The translations under genes were made by a program, and so were the position numbers. Of a DNA stretch of 64,000 bases, positions 26,325 through 35,714 are shown one piece after another. This DNA comes from CAZDKK01 sp964603725 (GTDB lineage Bacteria > Eisenbacteria > RBG-16-71-46 > CAIMUX01 > WJJG01), in assembly GCA_964603725.1 (NCBI GenBank), contig CAZRWW010000004.1:1-64000 (forward strand). Reading direction: 5' to 3'. Below the pieces are notes generated by a model. It saw only the letters and a list, made by a program, of their open reading frames with translations. It was not told the DNA's origin and did no database searches. Numbering within the stretch: the first letter of the stretch is position 1; each line of letters starts with the position of its first letter.

Positions 26325-27080
26325 ATGACCGCAAACGGTGTAAGGCTCCGACGCCGCGGTGGCCGCTGGGTACGGCAGGCGGTCGGCGAGACTCCGCCGG
26401 CGGCCGGCTCGCCCGCCGTCCCCGAGCGCCTGCGCGGCGCCCGGCGGCGGGGCGGCCGCTGGGTAACGCGGGGATCAGAAGTGACGGGGCGCTGGTCGGT
26501 CGGCAGTCACGTGGGCCGGCGCCTCTGGCTGGTGGCGATGCCGCTCGTCGGCATGGTGGCCGCTCACAGCTACGACGTCCGCCCCGCCATCGCCGACATC
26601 GACGCTGCGCGAGTCATGGGCCGCACGCAGCTTATGAACGGCAAGGACGATCTGCGGGTGCAGGTCGACCTGATGCAGAACGAGATCCAGGCTCTCACGG
26701 CGGAGATCGACACCCTGCACGCGCCGCTGATCACCTTCCACCAGGCCGTTCATGACAGCCTGTTGCGCATGCGCGCATCCCAGGTGACGCCTCTGAGCAT
26801 GGATGAGCTTGATTCATTGCGGGCGCTGCGCGACCGACTGGCCGGCGAGGTGCTCGCGGCGCGCGCCGAGTACTGGAACCGAACCAGCGTGCTGGGGAAT
26901 CTGCGGGCCATGCAGGCAGCGCTACAGGATTCGATCGACGCGATCGCCAGACAGGCGCTCGCCATGGAGTCGGCCGACCGGCCGGTCCGCAAGCGAGGCC
27001 TCACGCTGCGCTCCGTGGTCACCTATGTGGGATATGCGGTGGCGCCCGTGCTGGGATTCATGTGGGCGCACAACTCATAG
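26325..27080 (+). CDS. Coiled-coil membrane protein of unknown function
   Basis: A 251-residue protein with a basic, low-complexity N-terminus (RLRRRGGRW twice, as RRRGGRWV), a hydrophobic segment (RLWLVAMPLVGMVAAHS, about 65-81), a helical coiled-coil middle (LMQNEIQALTAEIDTL and later leucine-rich heptads, about 105-215) and a C-terminal membrane helix (VVTYVGYAVAPVLGFMWAH). It looks like a two-span or tail-anchored envelope protein. GGAGG 4 nt before ATG 26325 is the best start; further-upstream starts run through the 20-bp repeats. Not recognised. Confidence 0.55.
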   Translation: MTANGVRLRRRGGRWVRQAVGETPPAAGSPAVPERLRGARRRGGRWVTRGSEVTGRWSVGSHVGRRLWLVAMPLVGMVAAHSYDVRPAIADIDAARVMGRTQLMNGKDDLRVQVDLMQNEIQALTAEIDTLHAPLITFHQAVHDSLLRMRASQVTPLSMDELDSLRALRDRLAGEVLAARAEYWNRTSVLGNLRAMQAALQDSIDAIARQALAMESADRPVRKRGLTLRSVVTYVGYAVAPVLGFMWAHNS

Positions 27081-27085
27081 GGGTA

Positions 27086-27204
27086 GGCTTTCAGGCCTCG
27101 GGCTCCGGGGCTTTCAGGCGTTCGGGCTTTGGGGCTTCCAGGCATTCATGTCTTGAGGCTGGCAGGCCCCGAGGTTCACAGGTTGCAGGCCGATTGGCTC
27201 ATGG
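27086..27204. repeat. Degenerate 23-24-bp repeats
   Basis: About five diverged copies of a unit beginning GGCTTTCAGGC (27086, 27109, 27133, then weaker copies) fill the gap between two coiled-coil genes. Confidence 0.6.
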
Positions 27205-27205
27205 A

Positions 27206-27227
27206 CGGACGGCGGGAGCGCCGTCCG
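27206..27227 (+). promoter_or_regulatory. Perfect GC hairpin just upstream of a start codon
   Basis: CGGACGGCG / CGCCGTCCG form a 9-bp stem with loop GGAG, ending 17 nt before the ATG of the next coiled-coil gene. It could be a terminator for the previous gene or block the ribosome site; it lacks a T run. Confidence 0.45.
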
Positions 27228-27244
27228 AGCTGGAGACAACAGGG

Positions 27245-27835
27245 ATGAGCAAGAAGCACACCTTCAACAGTCCGATCCTGGTCCCGATCCTCGACATCGC
27301 CGTGGCCATTGTGCTCGCCGTGGGCGGCGGCGCGCTGTGGTTCCAGAGCCGGGGCACGGCTGCCGTCGCGGCATCGCTGGAGGCGCTCCGGCACGAGAGC
27401 GCTGTCAATCTCGCTGAGCTGCGCCGCGCTCACTCCCACCTGACCGCGGCCGAGCAAGAGGCCGCGCACCTGCAGGCCGAGTGCGAGGCGCAGTCCGAAT
27501 ACAACCGCTTCCTGATGGATCGCATCCAGGAGGAACAGCAGGCTCTGACCGAAACGTGGGAAGCTCAGCGCCCCCTCGTCGAGAGCGCCGCGCGCCTGCA
27601 AGCGGAGATCCGCGACTTGCGCGACCGTGCGCGGGCCTACCGCACCGATGCGATCGAAACCGACTGGAAGATCGACAGCCAACGAGCCGAGGTGATGGCG
27701 CTTCAGCTCCAGGTCCAGGAACGCCGGCAGGTCCTCGAGGCGACCGGGCGTCAGGCCGACCAGGCTCGGGTCGAGGGCTCGAATCGCGCCGCCCTGGAGC
27801 CGAGAATGCTGGCGAACCACCTTCGCGGGCAGTAG
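27245..27835 (+). CDS. N-anchored coiled-coil protein of unknown function
   Basis: A 196-residue protein with one N-terminal membrane helix (VPILDIAVAIVLAVGGGALWF, within about 11-31) and a long, mostly uninterrupted coiled coil (about 38-185) rich in Glu, Gln, Ala and Arg. This architecture suggests a periplasmic or cytoplasmic spacer. GGAG about 9 nt upstream of the ATG is the best ribosome site. It resembles the preceding gene in layout but not in sequence. Function not recognised. Confidence 0.65.
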   Translation: MSKKHTFNSPILVPILDIAVAIVLAVGGGALWFQSRGTAAVAASLEALRHESAVNLAELRRAHSHLTAAEQEAAHLQAECEAQSEYNRFLMDRIQEEQQALTETWEAQRPLVESAARLQAEIRDLRDRARAYRTDAIETDWKIDSQRAEVMALQLQVQERRQVLEATGRQADQARVEGSNRAALEPRMLANHLRGQ

Positions 27836-27850
27836 AGTACGGCCACACAC

Positions 27851-27873
27851 AAGGGGGCGTTGACGGCCCCCTT
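27851..27873 (+). terminator. Terminator-like hairpin
   Basis: AAGGGGGC / GCCCCCTT pair in an 8-bp stem with a 7-nt loop, 15 nt after the coiled-coil gene's stop. No T run follows. Confidence 0.5.
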
Positions 27874-27905
27874 CGGCGGCTCGGCTCGCGGCGCGGTGGA
27901 ATCGC

Positions 27906-28883
27906 ATGCAGGACCTTCATTCTTCGACCCCCGGCAGCACGTCACCCCCTGTCTTCACCCCAGCTCCAGGCGCGCGCGCGGCGCGGGGCCGCTCGGTCAT
28001 GCTCTGGATCCTGGCGATCCTGCTCACCCTGGCCGCCGCCATCTACCAGCGAATGACCGGGCCCACCTACGCGGTTCGAGGGTCGGTGACCGCCGGCGCG
28101 GACGAGATCCACTACCGCGTCGCCCGGTCCCACGCGGGCGACGGCGACCACGAGGTGAGCATCACCGTACCGGGTGACGACTGGGAAGGAACCCTGGTCT
28201 ACCGGCGCTATCCGACCCAGGATGACTGGACCCATGCGCCCATGACCTCCCGCGGCGGCCATCTCGTCGGCCGGCTTCCCCATCAACCCCCCGCGGGCAA
28301 GGTCGCCTATCAGGTCTTCCTCCGCCCGCCAGGCGGCGGCAGCGAGTCGCCCGGTCAGGCAGCCGAAGGAGCGGCCGCCGGGGTCGCCGTGGCCGGGGAA
28401 GCGGCGGCCCAAGGAACGGCGGCCGAGGGAGTGGCGGTGCCTCCCGACGGGCCGGTCGTCTTGCGCTTCCGCGGCGACGTGCCGGCCTGGATCGTGATAC
28501 CGCACGTGATCGTGATCTTCCTGGCCATGCTGTGGTCAAACCGCGCGGGCATGGAGGCGCTGCGCCCGGGGAGGCCACTCGGCAGCCTCAGCGCGTGGTC
28601 GCTGGGGCTGATGATCGTGGGCGGTCTCATCTTCGGCCCGGCAATGCAGTGGTATGCGTTCGGCGCCTTCTGGACCGGGTTCCCTCTGGGCCACGATCTC
28701 ACGGACACGAAGACTCTGGTCGCCTCCCTGGCATGGCTGGCGGCCGTCATCGCAGTTCGCCGGGATGGGCCCCGCGGCAGGTGGTGGGTGCTGGGGGCGG
28801 CTGTGATCACCCTGGCGATCTTCCTGATCCCCCACAGCGTTCTGGGGTCGGAGCTGGACTATGGCGCCATGACCGGAGAGTAG
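27906..28883 (+). CDS. Conserved-looking polytopic membrane protein of unknown function
   Basis: A 325-residue protein: an N-terminal helix (VMLWILAILLTLAAAIYQR, about 31-49), a periplasmic beta-rich domain (about 55-190, with EGTLVYRRYPTQDDW) containing an Ala/Gly-rich linker, and four C-terminal helices (about 197-315). Distinctive motifs are FRGDVPAWIVIPHVI, FGPAMQWYAFGAFWTG and PLGHDLTDTKTL. Conserved Gly-His-Asp and aromatic residues in the membrane part suggest a real family. I recall similar unnamed proteins in FCB-type genomes but cannot name a function. The ribosome site is weak. Confidence 0.68.
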   Translation: MQDLHSSTPGSTSPPVFTPAPGARAARGRSVMLWILAILLTLAAAIYQRMTGPTYAVRGSVTAGADEIHYRVARSHAGDGDHEVSITVPGDDWEGTLVYRRYPTQDDWTHAPMTSRGGHLVGRLPHQPPAGKVAYQVFLRPPGGGSESPGQAAEGAAAGVAVAGEAAAQGTAAEGVAVPPDGPVVLRFRGDVPAWIVIPHVIVIFLAMLWSNRAGMEALRPGRPLGSLSAWSLGLMIVGGLIFGPAMQWYAFGAFWTGFPLGHDLTDTKTLVASLAWLAAVIAVRRDGPRGRWWVLGAAVITLAIFLIPHSVLGSELDYGAMTGE

Positions 28884-28893
28884 GCCCGAAAGA

Positions 28894-28949
28894 TACCTGG
28901 TAATTTATCCACATAATGGCTAAAAGTACGTGGTACTTTGGCCACAGAC
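28894..28949 (+). promoter_or_regulatory. Paired direct repeats upstream of the ECF sigma operon
   Basis: TACCTGGTAATTTATCCACA (28894) and TACGTGGTACTTTGGCCACA (28927) are related copies of a roughly 23-bp element. They start 33 bp apart, about three helical turns. The second contains the inverted repeat AAAGTAC-GTG-GTACTTT. This AT-rich island in GC-rich DNA lies 165 nt before the sigma gene and is a good operator or promoter candidate. Confidence 0.5.
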
Positions 28950-29114
28950 TTGCGAGCAGACTATGGGCGACGTCGGCATGGTCACCGCGGCGCGCATATC
29001 ATCCCCGGGGCCCGTGCGCACCTCGGAGCCTGGGCGCGCCATGGAGCGTTCAAACCCTTCTCGGCCGCCGGCCGTCGTTACTTCGAGCACGAGGCAGCGG
29101 GGGGACGAACCCGG

Positions 29115-29705
29115 ATGACGCCGACCGAAACGCAGATCAGCGGCGCGCCCGGCGACATCCCCGAGGGCGTTCACGCCGACCTCGTTCGCGCTGCCCAGGC
29201 CGGCGACACCCGGGCCTTCGAGCAGCTCTACCGGGCGCACGTGGGTCGCACCTATGCGCTCTGTCTGAGGATGATTGGCGACCCGCAGCACGCGGAGGTC
29301 CTGACTCAGGATGCCTTCGTGCGAGCCTGGGAGAAGCTCGCGACCTACAGCGGTCAGGGCAGCTTCGGCGGCTGGCTGCATCGCCTGACGGCGAACCTGG
29401 TCATCGAGGACCGCCGCCGGGCGGCTCGATCGGCGGCCTGGTTCACGTCGACCGAGGATGCCGGCGAGCGGGCGGCTGCTCCCGCGCGTTCGATCGAGGA
29501 CGCGCTGAGCCTGGAGCGGGCCATCGCGACCCTGCCGCCGGGGGCGCGGACGGCCTTCGTGCTGCACGATATCGAGGGCTACCGCCACCGGGAGATTGCC
29601 GAGATGATCGGGGTCGCCAGCCCGACGGTCAGAGCTCAGCTCCACCGGGCACGATCCCTCTTGCGGCGGGCGCTCGAGGACACGCGGAAGGGGACCGCAC
29701 GATGA
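29115..29705 (+). CDS. ECF RNA polymerase sigma factor
   Basis: A 196-residue extracytoplasmic-function sigma factor. Region 2 reads FEQLYRAHVGRTYALCLRMI with EVLTQDAFVRAWEKL; region 4 reads IEGYRHREIAEMIGVASPTV, a clear helix-turn-helix, then RAQLHRARSLLRR. The stop overlaps the anti-sigma start (ATGA). ATG 29115 is chosen because the family begins near here; a longer in-frame extension is low in complexity. It likely controls its own operon. Confidence 0.88.
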   Translation: MTPTETQISGAPGDIPEGVHADLVRAAQAGDTRAFEQLYRAHVGRTYALCLRMIGDPQHAEVLTQDAFVRAWEKLATYSGQGSFGGWLHRLTANLVIEDRRRAARSAAWFTSTEDAGERAAAPARSIEDALSLERAIATLPPGARTAFVLHDIEGYRHREIAEMIGVASPTVRAQLHRARSLLRRALEDTRKGTAR

Positions 29706-30361
29706 ATCATCAGCAAGCCTGGGATCGGCTGGATGACTTCGTGGCCGAAGCCCTGTCCGCGCGCGAGAAGGCGGCCGTGGACGAACACGTGACGATGTGC
29801 GCCGCCTGCCGCGAGGAGATCGAGCACCTGCGCGACCTGCGCCGCAGGACCGCGGATCTGGCGCGGGAGATCGCGCCGCCCCGCGACCTTTGGCCGGCGA
29901 TTGCGGCCGCCATCGAGAAGCGCCCGCAGCTCGCCCCAGAGTCGCCGGCGCGATTCCCGAGGCTGCGCGCGTGGCGCTGGCTCTGGCCGGCGGCCGCGGC
30001 GACCGGCGGCGTGGTCGCCCTCGTGCTCATCATCACCCTGGGTCTCGGTCGCCCGCATCCGACGGATGCGGCGCCGGATCCCGCCGCGCAGATCGTGGCA
30101 GCACTCGAGGCCGAGTGCCAGGCCGGCGAGACCGAGCTGGCCCGCTACACCGCTGACCCCGAGTGCCAGGAGAGCGGCTCGATCATCGCCTCGATCCTCA
30201 GCGAGATCCGCACGATCGACACAGCGATCTCAGAGGTCAAGGCCGCCTGGTCATCCGACCCCGACAGCCCCCAGCTCGTCCGGCTCCTGGCGTCGTACTA
30301 CCGCGCCAAGGCCGCCTTGCAGGGGCGCGCCACGCAGGTGGCATCGAGGGTCTCTTGCTGA
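29702..30361 (+). CDS. Zinc-finger anti-sigma factor
   Basis: A 219-residue membrane-spanning regulator. The N-terminal anti-sigma zinc motif HxxxCxxC is present (DEHVTMCAACREE, about 27-39). One membrane helix lies at about 99-119 (AAAATGGVVALVLIITLGLG), and the C-terminal part is an extracytoplasmic helical sensor. ATGA overlap with the sigma gene supports a matched pair. Confidence 0.85.
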   Translation: MNHQQAWDRLDDFVAEALSAREKAAVDEHVTMCAACREEIEHLRDLRRRTADLAREIAPPRDLWPAIAAAIEKRPQLAPESPARFPRLRAWRWLWPAAAATGGVVALVLIITLGLGRPHPTDAAPDPAAQIVAALEAECQAGETELARYTADPECQESGSIIASILSEIRTIDTAISEVKAAWSSDPDSPQLVRLLASYYRAKAALQGRATQVASRVSC

Positions 30362-30383
30362 AGTGCCAAGGGGAGGTGCGATC

Positions 30384-31283
30384 ATGAATGCATCCGGACG
30401 TTGCGCGACCACGATCTCCGCGGCGACGCTGCTCGCCGTCTGCTTGAGCATGAGCGCCTGCGCTCAGGAGACCATCGATGAATCGCGCCAGGTCAAGCCC
30501 ACCGTCCGCGTCGAGGTGGAGAACATCAGCGGCAGCGTGACCGTCACCGGTTGGGATCGCGAGGAGGTCAAGATCACCGGCACGCTGGGTCGCGGCACCG
30601 AGCGTCTCGACATCGATGGCACGCCCGACCGGATCCGCATCGAGGTCGTCCTCCCCAGACGTGCGCGCAACGTCGACGAGACCGACCTCGAGATTCACAT
30701 GCCGGTGAAGGGCTCGCTCGAGGTGAACACGGTCAGCGCCGACATCGAGGCGACCGAAGTCGATGGCGAGGTCTACCTGAGGAGCGTGAGCGGCGACATC
30801 GATCTCAGCTCCGGCTCCGTCGAGGCCGACGTGGAGACGGTGAGCGGCGAGATCCGCCTGCTGGTCGACTCCGACCAGGTGCGGGCCAAGGCGGTCAGCG
30901 GTGACATCGTGATTCGCAAGGCGCACGGGACGCTCAGCGCGGCGACCGTGAGCGGGGACATCGTCGTCGAGGGCGGCGCCTTCCGCCGACTGGACGGAGA
31001 GACGGTCTCGGGCGACATTCGCCTGACGGGCGATCTCCAGCAGGGCGGCGTCTACCGGTTCGAGTCCCACAGCGGCACGATCGAGTTGTGGCTGCCCGCG
31101 GGCGTCAACGCCGACTTCGAGGTGAGCTCTTACAGCGGGGAGATCGAAAGCGACTTCGGCGGGCACCCCCGCCGCAAGGGCCGCTACACCCCCAGCCAAG
31201 AACTCGACTTCACTGCCGGCGATGGCGGCGCTAGTGTGCGCATCGACACGTTCAGCGGGGACGTGGAACTGCGGGCGCGCTGA
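30384..31283 (+). CDS. DUF4097-type exported beta-repeat protein
   Basis: A 299-residue protein with an N-terminal signal that ends LSMSAC, a possible lipobox. The rest is repeated beta-strands with the DUF4097 pattern SGDIxLxxxxxxVxxxTVSG (VSGDIDLSSG, VSGEIRLL, VSGDIVIR, VSGDIVVEGG, VSGDIRLTG, SGTIELWLP, SGEIESDF). These adhesin-like folds often accompany ECF sigma/anti-sigma pairs. AGGGGAGGTG precedes the ATG, and the gene lies 22 nt after the anti-sigma gene. Confidence 0.85.
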   Translation: MNASGRCATTISAATLLAVCLSMSACAQETIDESRQVKPTVRVEVENISGSVTVTGWDREEVKITGTLGRGTERLDIDGTPDRIRIEVVLPRRARNVDETDLEIHMPVKGSLEVNTVSADIEATEVDGEVYLRSVSGDIDLSSGSVEADVETVSGEIRLLVDSDQVRAKAVSGDIVIRKAHGTLSAATVSGDIVVEGGAFRRLDGETVSGDIRLTGDLQQGGVYRFESHSGTIELWLPAGVNADFEVSSYSGEIESDFGGHPRRKGRYTPSQELDFTAGDGGASVRIDTFSGDVELRAR

Positions 31284-31371
31284 CCCGGACTGAGGGCGCG
31301 CCGGTCCGCACTCCGGTCGCGCCGGTCAGCGCTCGGGGCGCGGCGGCCGGCGGGACAGGGAGGTCGGAACC

Positions 31372-32436
<1,065 letters not shown>

Positions 32437-32513
32437 GCGGGACGGACCGACCACGGGCGCGCGTGCCCATGCGCGGCGCGGCCCGGCGGGCGAGGACCGG
32501 CTGAGAAGGGCAA

Positions 32514-32549
32514 AGCGGCGCCCTCGCTTTGCCAGCGAAGGGCGCCGCT
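32514..32549. terminator. Strong bidirectional hairpin
   Basis: AGCGGCGCCCTCGCT pairs with AGCGAAGGGCGCCGCT (one bulged base), loop TTGCC, between the convergent corA and secreted-protein genes. Confidence 0.7.
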
Positions 32550-32600
32550 CGCGTCGTGCGGGGCGGACCCGGCGCGGATCCGGCCCCTGAAATCACCGGC

Positions 32601-33179
32601 CTACCGGAACAGAGACTTGATCTGACCCCAGGTCGACTCGTCCAACGGCGTGGTGCCGCCGGAGAAGGTGGCCGTGCACAGGCCGGTCTCATCGATCACG
32701 ATGCTGCCCGCGCCCGGGTCGACCAGGTTCGTCTCGTAGTAACGCAGCTCGAACGGCGGCGTCACCGGCGCGAAGTTGAAGGACTGATAGATGAACCCCG
32801 TGCCATGGCTCGGCAGGGCCGAGAAGGATCCCACCGTGACCCCGTTGATTCGGAAGTCGAGATCCACGTGCCCGGAACCATTGAGCACGTTGTACGAAAT
32901 CTTGAAGGCCAGATCGACGTGATCCACGTAGCTGAGCGGGACGTTGCGGTTCCCATAGACCGTGTCGCCCACGTGCCACCAGTACGGGTAGCTCGACACG
33001 ACCCAGGTGTCCGTGGAGACAGGGAAGTTCACGGTTTCATTGCGCTCCGGATCCCCGGTGAACACGCCGGGAACATAGCTCTCATCACCCGGGATTCCGT
33101 TGTTGTCCAGGTCCTCCGCCAGGGCGAACCCGGCCGGGGTAACGAGCAGAACTGACAGAACCAGTAGCAATCTCTTCAT
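32601..33179 (-). CDS. Small secreted protein with TWGxIKxxF tail
   Basis: A 192-residue exported protein. The signal peptide (1-21) ends in FALAED. The body is predicted beta-rich (VDHVDLAFKISYNVL, SGHVDLDFRINGVTVGSF), possibly a jelly-roll or CBM-like fold. The extreme C-terminus is STWGQIKSLFR. A similar tail ends the unrelated secreted protein at 34805-35548. AGGAGGA lies upstream of ATG. The function is not recognised. Confidence 0.72.
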   Translation of the reverse strand: MKRLLLVLSVLLVTPAGFALAEDLDNNGIPGDESYVPGVFTGDPERNETVNFPVSTDTWVVSSYPYWWHVGDTVYGNRNVPLSYVDHVDLAFKISYNVLNGSGHVDLDFRINGVTVGSFSALPSHGTGFIYQSFNFAPVTPPFELRYYETNLVDPGAGSIVIDETGLCTATFSGGTTPLDESTWGQIKSLFR

Positions 33180-33222
33180 GTGGCTTCCTCCTCACCTTGA
33201 TGCAGGTACGGTGCTCGCCGCA

Positions 33223-33236
33223 CCAGACCCGTCTGG
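33223..33236. promoter_or_regulatory. Short palindrome in divergent intergenic region
   Basis: CCAGAC-CC-GTCTGG is a perfect 6-bp inverted repeat, about 45 bp upstream of the leftward secreted-protein gene. An AT-rich patch (33320-33345) nearby may hold promoters for this gene and the GT87 gene. Confidence 0.3.
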
Positions 33237-33428
33237 ACCAGCACTGAGAAGCTTGTCAATCGTAAGGATACTCCTTGCGCGGCGCCGAATCAAGGCTGCC
33301 CGGTCCCCGAGTCCCCGGGCAGTATAGCTTACAATAGTACACATACCGACACCCCCCGATGGACACCCCCTCCCACGGCCCCTACACTCCGTCCCGTCTC
33401 GATCAGGGTCGGGCCGAGGACGAGGCGA

Positions 33429-34808
33429 ATGGAGCAGAACTCACCGCGTTGCGCCGCACGGGTTGTCCTGGCCGCCGGGCTCCTCCTGCATGCCCTGTTC
33501 CTCGTCTCGCTCCCCACCGGCTTGCTCAACAGCCTTTTCGTGGAGGCCAGCCAGGGTCACGGCCAGGCATCGGACTTCTTCGGCATCTACCAGGCCGGCG
33601 CCAATCTCATCCACGGCCACAGCATCTACGACTCGGCCGATTACCGGCACGAGGCGCCGCAGGCCGTCCCCTACTACTACTTCTACCGCTACCTGCCGCC
33701 CACGGCCTATGTCGCCGGGCTGGCGGCCGCGCTGCTGGCGCCGTGGCCGGCCTACTGGCTCTGGGTGCTCATCAACGAGATCGTGATGGGTGCGCTCATC
33801 TGGGCGGCGCTGCGCGATCGCCGCTGGCCGCTCGAGCGCCGGCAGATCGCGGCCGGTCTGTGGCTGGGGTGCTTCCCGTTCTACATCGAACAGTTCATGG
33901 GCCAGTTCTCGTTCACCATGGCCGCGCTGCTCTACCTGCTCTGGCGCTGGGATGTCCCCGCCGCCGAAGGAGTGCCGCCCCTAACGGTGCCTTCCGCGGC
34001 GCCCGGCACGGCGCCCCCTCCGACGCCGCCCGCGGCAATGGCGGCCGGCGCCGCGCCGCGCCTCCGCTCCCGCGAATGGCTCGTGACCGCCGTCTGGACC
34101 GCCAGCGTGATGCTCAAGACCTACACCGCGATGCTGGTGGTCCCTTACCTGCGCGACCGCCTGTGGCGTCGCATCATCATCGGCGCCGCGCTGGGGATCG
34201 CCTTCTGCGCGCCCTATTTCATCCTGCGGCCGGACGACGTGCGCGAGTTCCTGCGGCTCAACCTCACGCCCTTCATGGCCATCTACAAGGGCGCCTTCGG
34301 GCTGCAGACGGCGCTGCGCGACCTCGTCTCGCACCTCCCGGACGCGATCACGGGTTGGTCGCTCTCGCTGGCCGGGCGCGCGCTCACGCTCGAGAGACTC
34401 GCCCTGCCGGGCATCTCGGTCGTCGTGCTGATCGCCGGGGTGTGGGCCACGCGTCGCTGGTCAGGCGCGCCGCACCGGCGCACGCTCGACCTCGCCCTGT
34501 GGACGACGGTCTTCTTCCTGATCTTCAAGAGCGTCTGGGAATACCACTATGTGATGATGCTGCCCGTGGTGACGGCGCTCTACTGCGCCTTCGCCCCGCG
34601 GGCGATCCTCGTGCTGGGAATCTGGCTGTTCCTGCCCACCCTCTATGCCGCGACGCCCGTCGTGACGGGCGTCGCCGCGGGCGCCGATCTGAGCGCGTGG
34701 CCGGGCTGGTTCCGCGTGCTGCACTTTCACGCCAAGGCGCTGCCGACCGCGCTCATCTTCCTCTGGCTGCTGGGGCGCGCCCGCGCGCGCGGTCGCGGTG
34801 CCAGCTAG
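33429..34808 (+). CDS. GT87-family polyprenol-linked glycosyltransferase
   Basis: A 459-residue integral membrane protein with about 10-12 helices. The first loop contains ASDFFGIYQAGANLIHGHSIYD, the acidic loop typical of GT87 (DUF2029) mannosyltransferase-like enzymes, which use polyprenyl-phosphate sugars. A Pro/Ala-rich loop (about 182-208) is low in complexity. Acceptor and sugar are unknown. It converges on the next gene with a 4-bp overlap of the stop codons. Confidence 0.8.
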   Translation: MEQNSPRCAARVVLAAGLLLHALFLVSLPTGLLNSLFVEASQGHGQASDFFGIYQAGANLIHGHSIYDSADYRHEAPQAVPYYYFYRYLPPTAYVAGLAAALLAPWPAYWLWVLINEIVMGALIWAALRDRRWPLERRQIAAGLWLGCFPFYIEQFMGQFSFTMAALLYLLWRWDVPAAEGVPPLTVPSAAPGTAPPPTPPAAMAAGAAPRLRSREWLVTAVWTASVMLKTYTAMLVVPYLRDRLWRRIIIGAALGIAFCAPYFILRPDDVREFLRLNLTPFMAIYKGAFGLQTALRDLVSHLPDAITGWSLSLAGRALTLERLALPGISVVVLIAGVWATRRWSGAPHRRTLDLALWTTVFFLIFKSVWEYHYVMMLPVVTALYCAFAPRAILVLGIWLFLPTLYAATPVVTGVAAGADLSAWPGWFRVLHFHAKALPTALIFLWLLGRARARGRGAS

Positions 34809-35548
34809 CGCTCGAAGATCTCCTTGATCCGCCCCCACGTCGCGGACTCCGCGTCACCCTCCAGCGAATCTTCGACACCGGAGGTTCCGCGCTCGAGGTA
34901 GACCCCGATGCCCAGCGAGATGTCCATCATGCCCCAGACGACGCCCGGGTGCTGCCAACCCGACGGGTAGCCCCCGCCCGGAGCGACGTTGGTCCAGGGA
35001 TGACCACCGCCATTCCCCTCGTCGACGGCAACGAAGAACTGGCAGGGCGATCCCGACAAGTCGACGTAGTAGCCCACTGTGAATTCACCGGCGACGGCCA
35101 GGCCGGCGACCAGATTGCTCCGGACATCATGCTGGGTGACCGTGGGCCACAGACCGGGAGCGCCGAGCACGACGCCTGGCTTCATCCAGAGGACCAATCC
35201 GGGCTCGCCGGTGATCCCACCCTCCCAGACGTAGACGTCCACGGGCGGGTAGGCATAGGATCCAATCTGCGTCAGCCAGAACGCCGCGCACATGATGATG
35301 CACGGCCCCTCATCGTAGGCCTCGCCAAAGGCCCCGTAGTAGGGGGGCTGAGTCCCACCCCAGTGCCAGCAGTAGGCGTTCTCAAAAGTCCCGCTGTGGG
35401 CACAGACCGGCGGTCCCGGGCAGTCGTTCCGGTCCGAGGGCATGACCAGGACGTCCGCACGGTGGCCCAGGCTGCCAGGTTCCGCGCTCGCCCTTGCCGC
35501 TGACAGAGCACTGATCAGGATCACAGTCAGAAGCAGTGAGAACCGCAT
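34805..35548 (-). CDS. Secreted protein with TWGxIKxxF tail
   Basis: A 247-residue exported protein. The signal peptide (1-22, SALSAARASA) precedes a beta-rich body with many aromatics and several cysteines (CWHWGGTQPPYYGAFG; VDVYVWEGG; GEPGLVLWM). The C-terminus is SATWGRIKEIFER, which parallels STWGQIKSLFR of the protein at 32601-33179. The rest is not alike. AAGGAGGTG immediately upstream of ATG 35548 decides the start. Unknown function. Confidence 0.73.
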   Translation of the reverse strand: MRFSLLLTVILISALSAARASAEPGSLGHRADVLVMPSDRNDCPGPPVCAHSGTFENAYCWHWGGTQPPYYGAFGEAYDEGPCIIMCAAFWLTQIGSYAYPPVDVYVWEGGITGEPGLVLWMKPGVVLGAPGLWPTVTQHDVRSNLVAGLAVAGEFTVGYYVDLSGSPCQFFVAVDEGNGGGHPWTNVAPGGGYPSGWQHPGVVWGMMDISLGIGVYLERGTSGVEDSLEGDAESATWGRIKEIFER

Positions 35549-35714
35549 GCCGCACCTCCTTGGCCCCCAGCACGGGGCGCTCACAGGTGGAGGATCGTAA
35601 CGGGCTCTGGCGAGAGTATGGCACCCCTGCGGCAGGACCGGCAAGAACTATCGCCGGCAGTGGCCATCGCGGACACCCCAGGTTGCCGGCACGGCCGATA
35701 TCCACACGCGTTGA

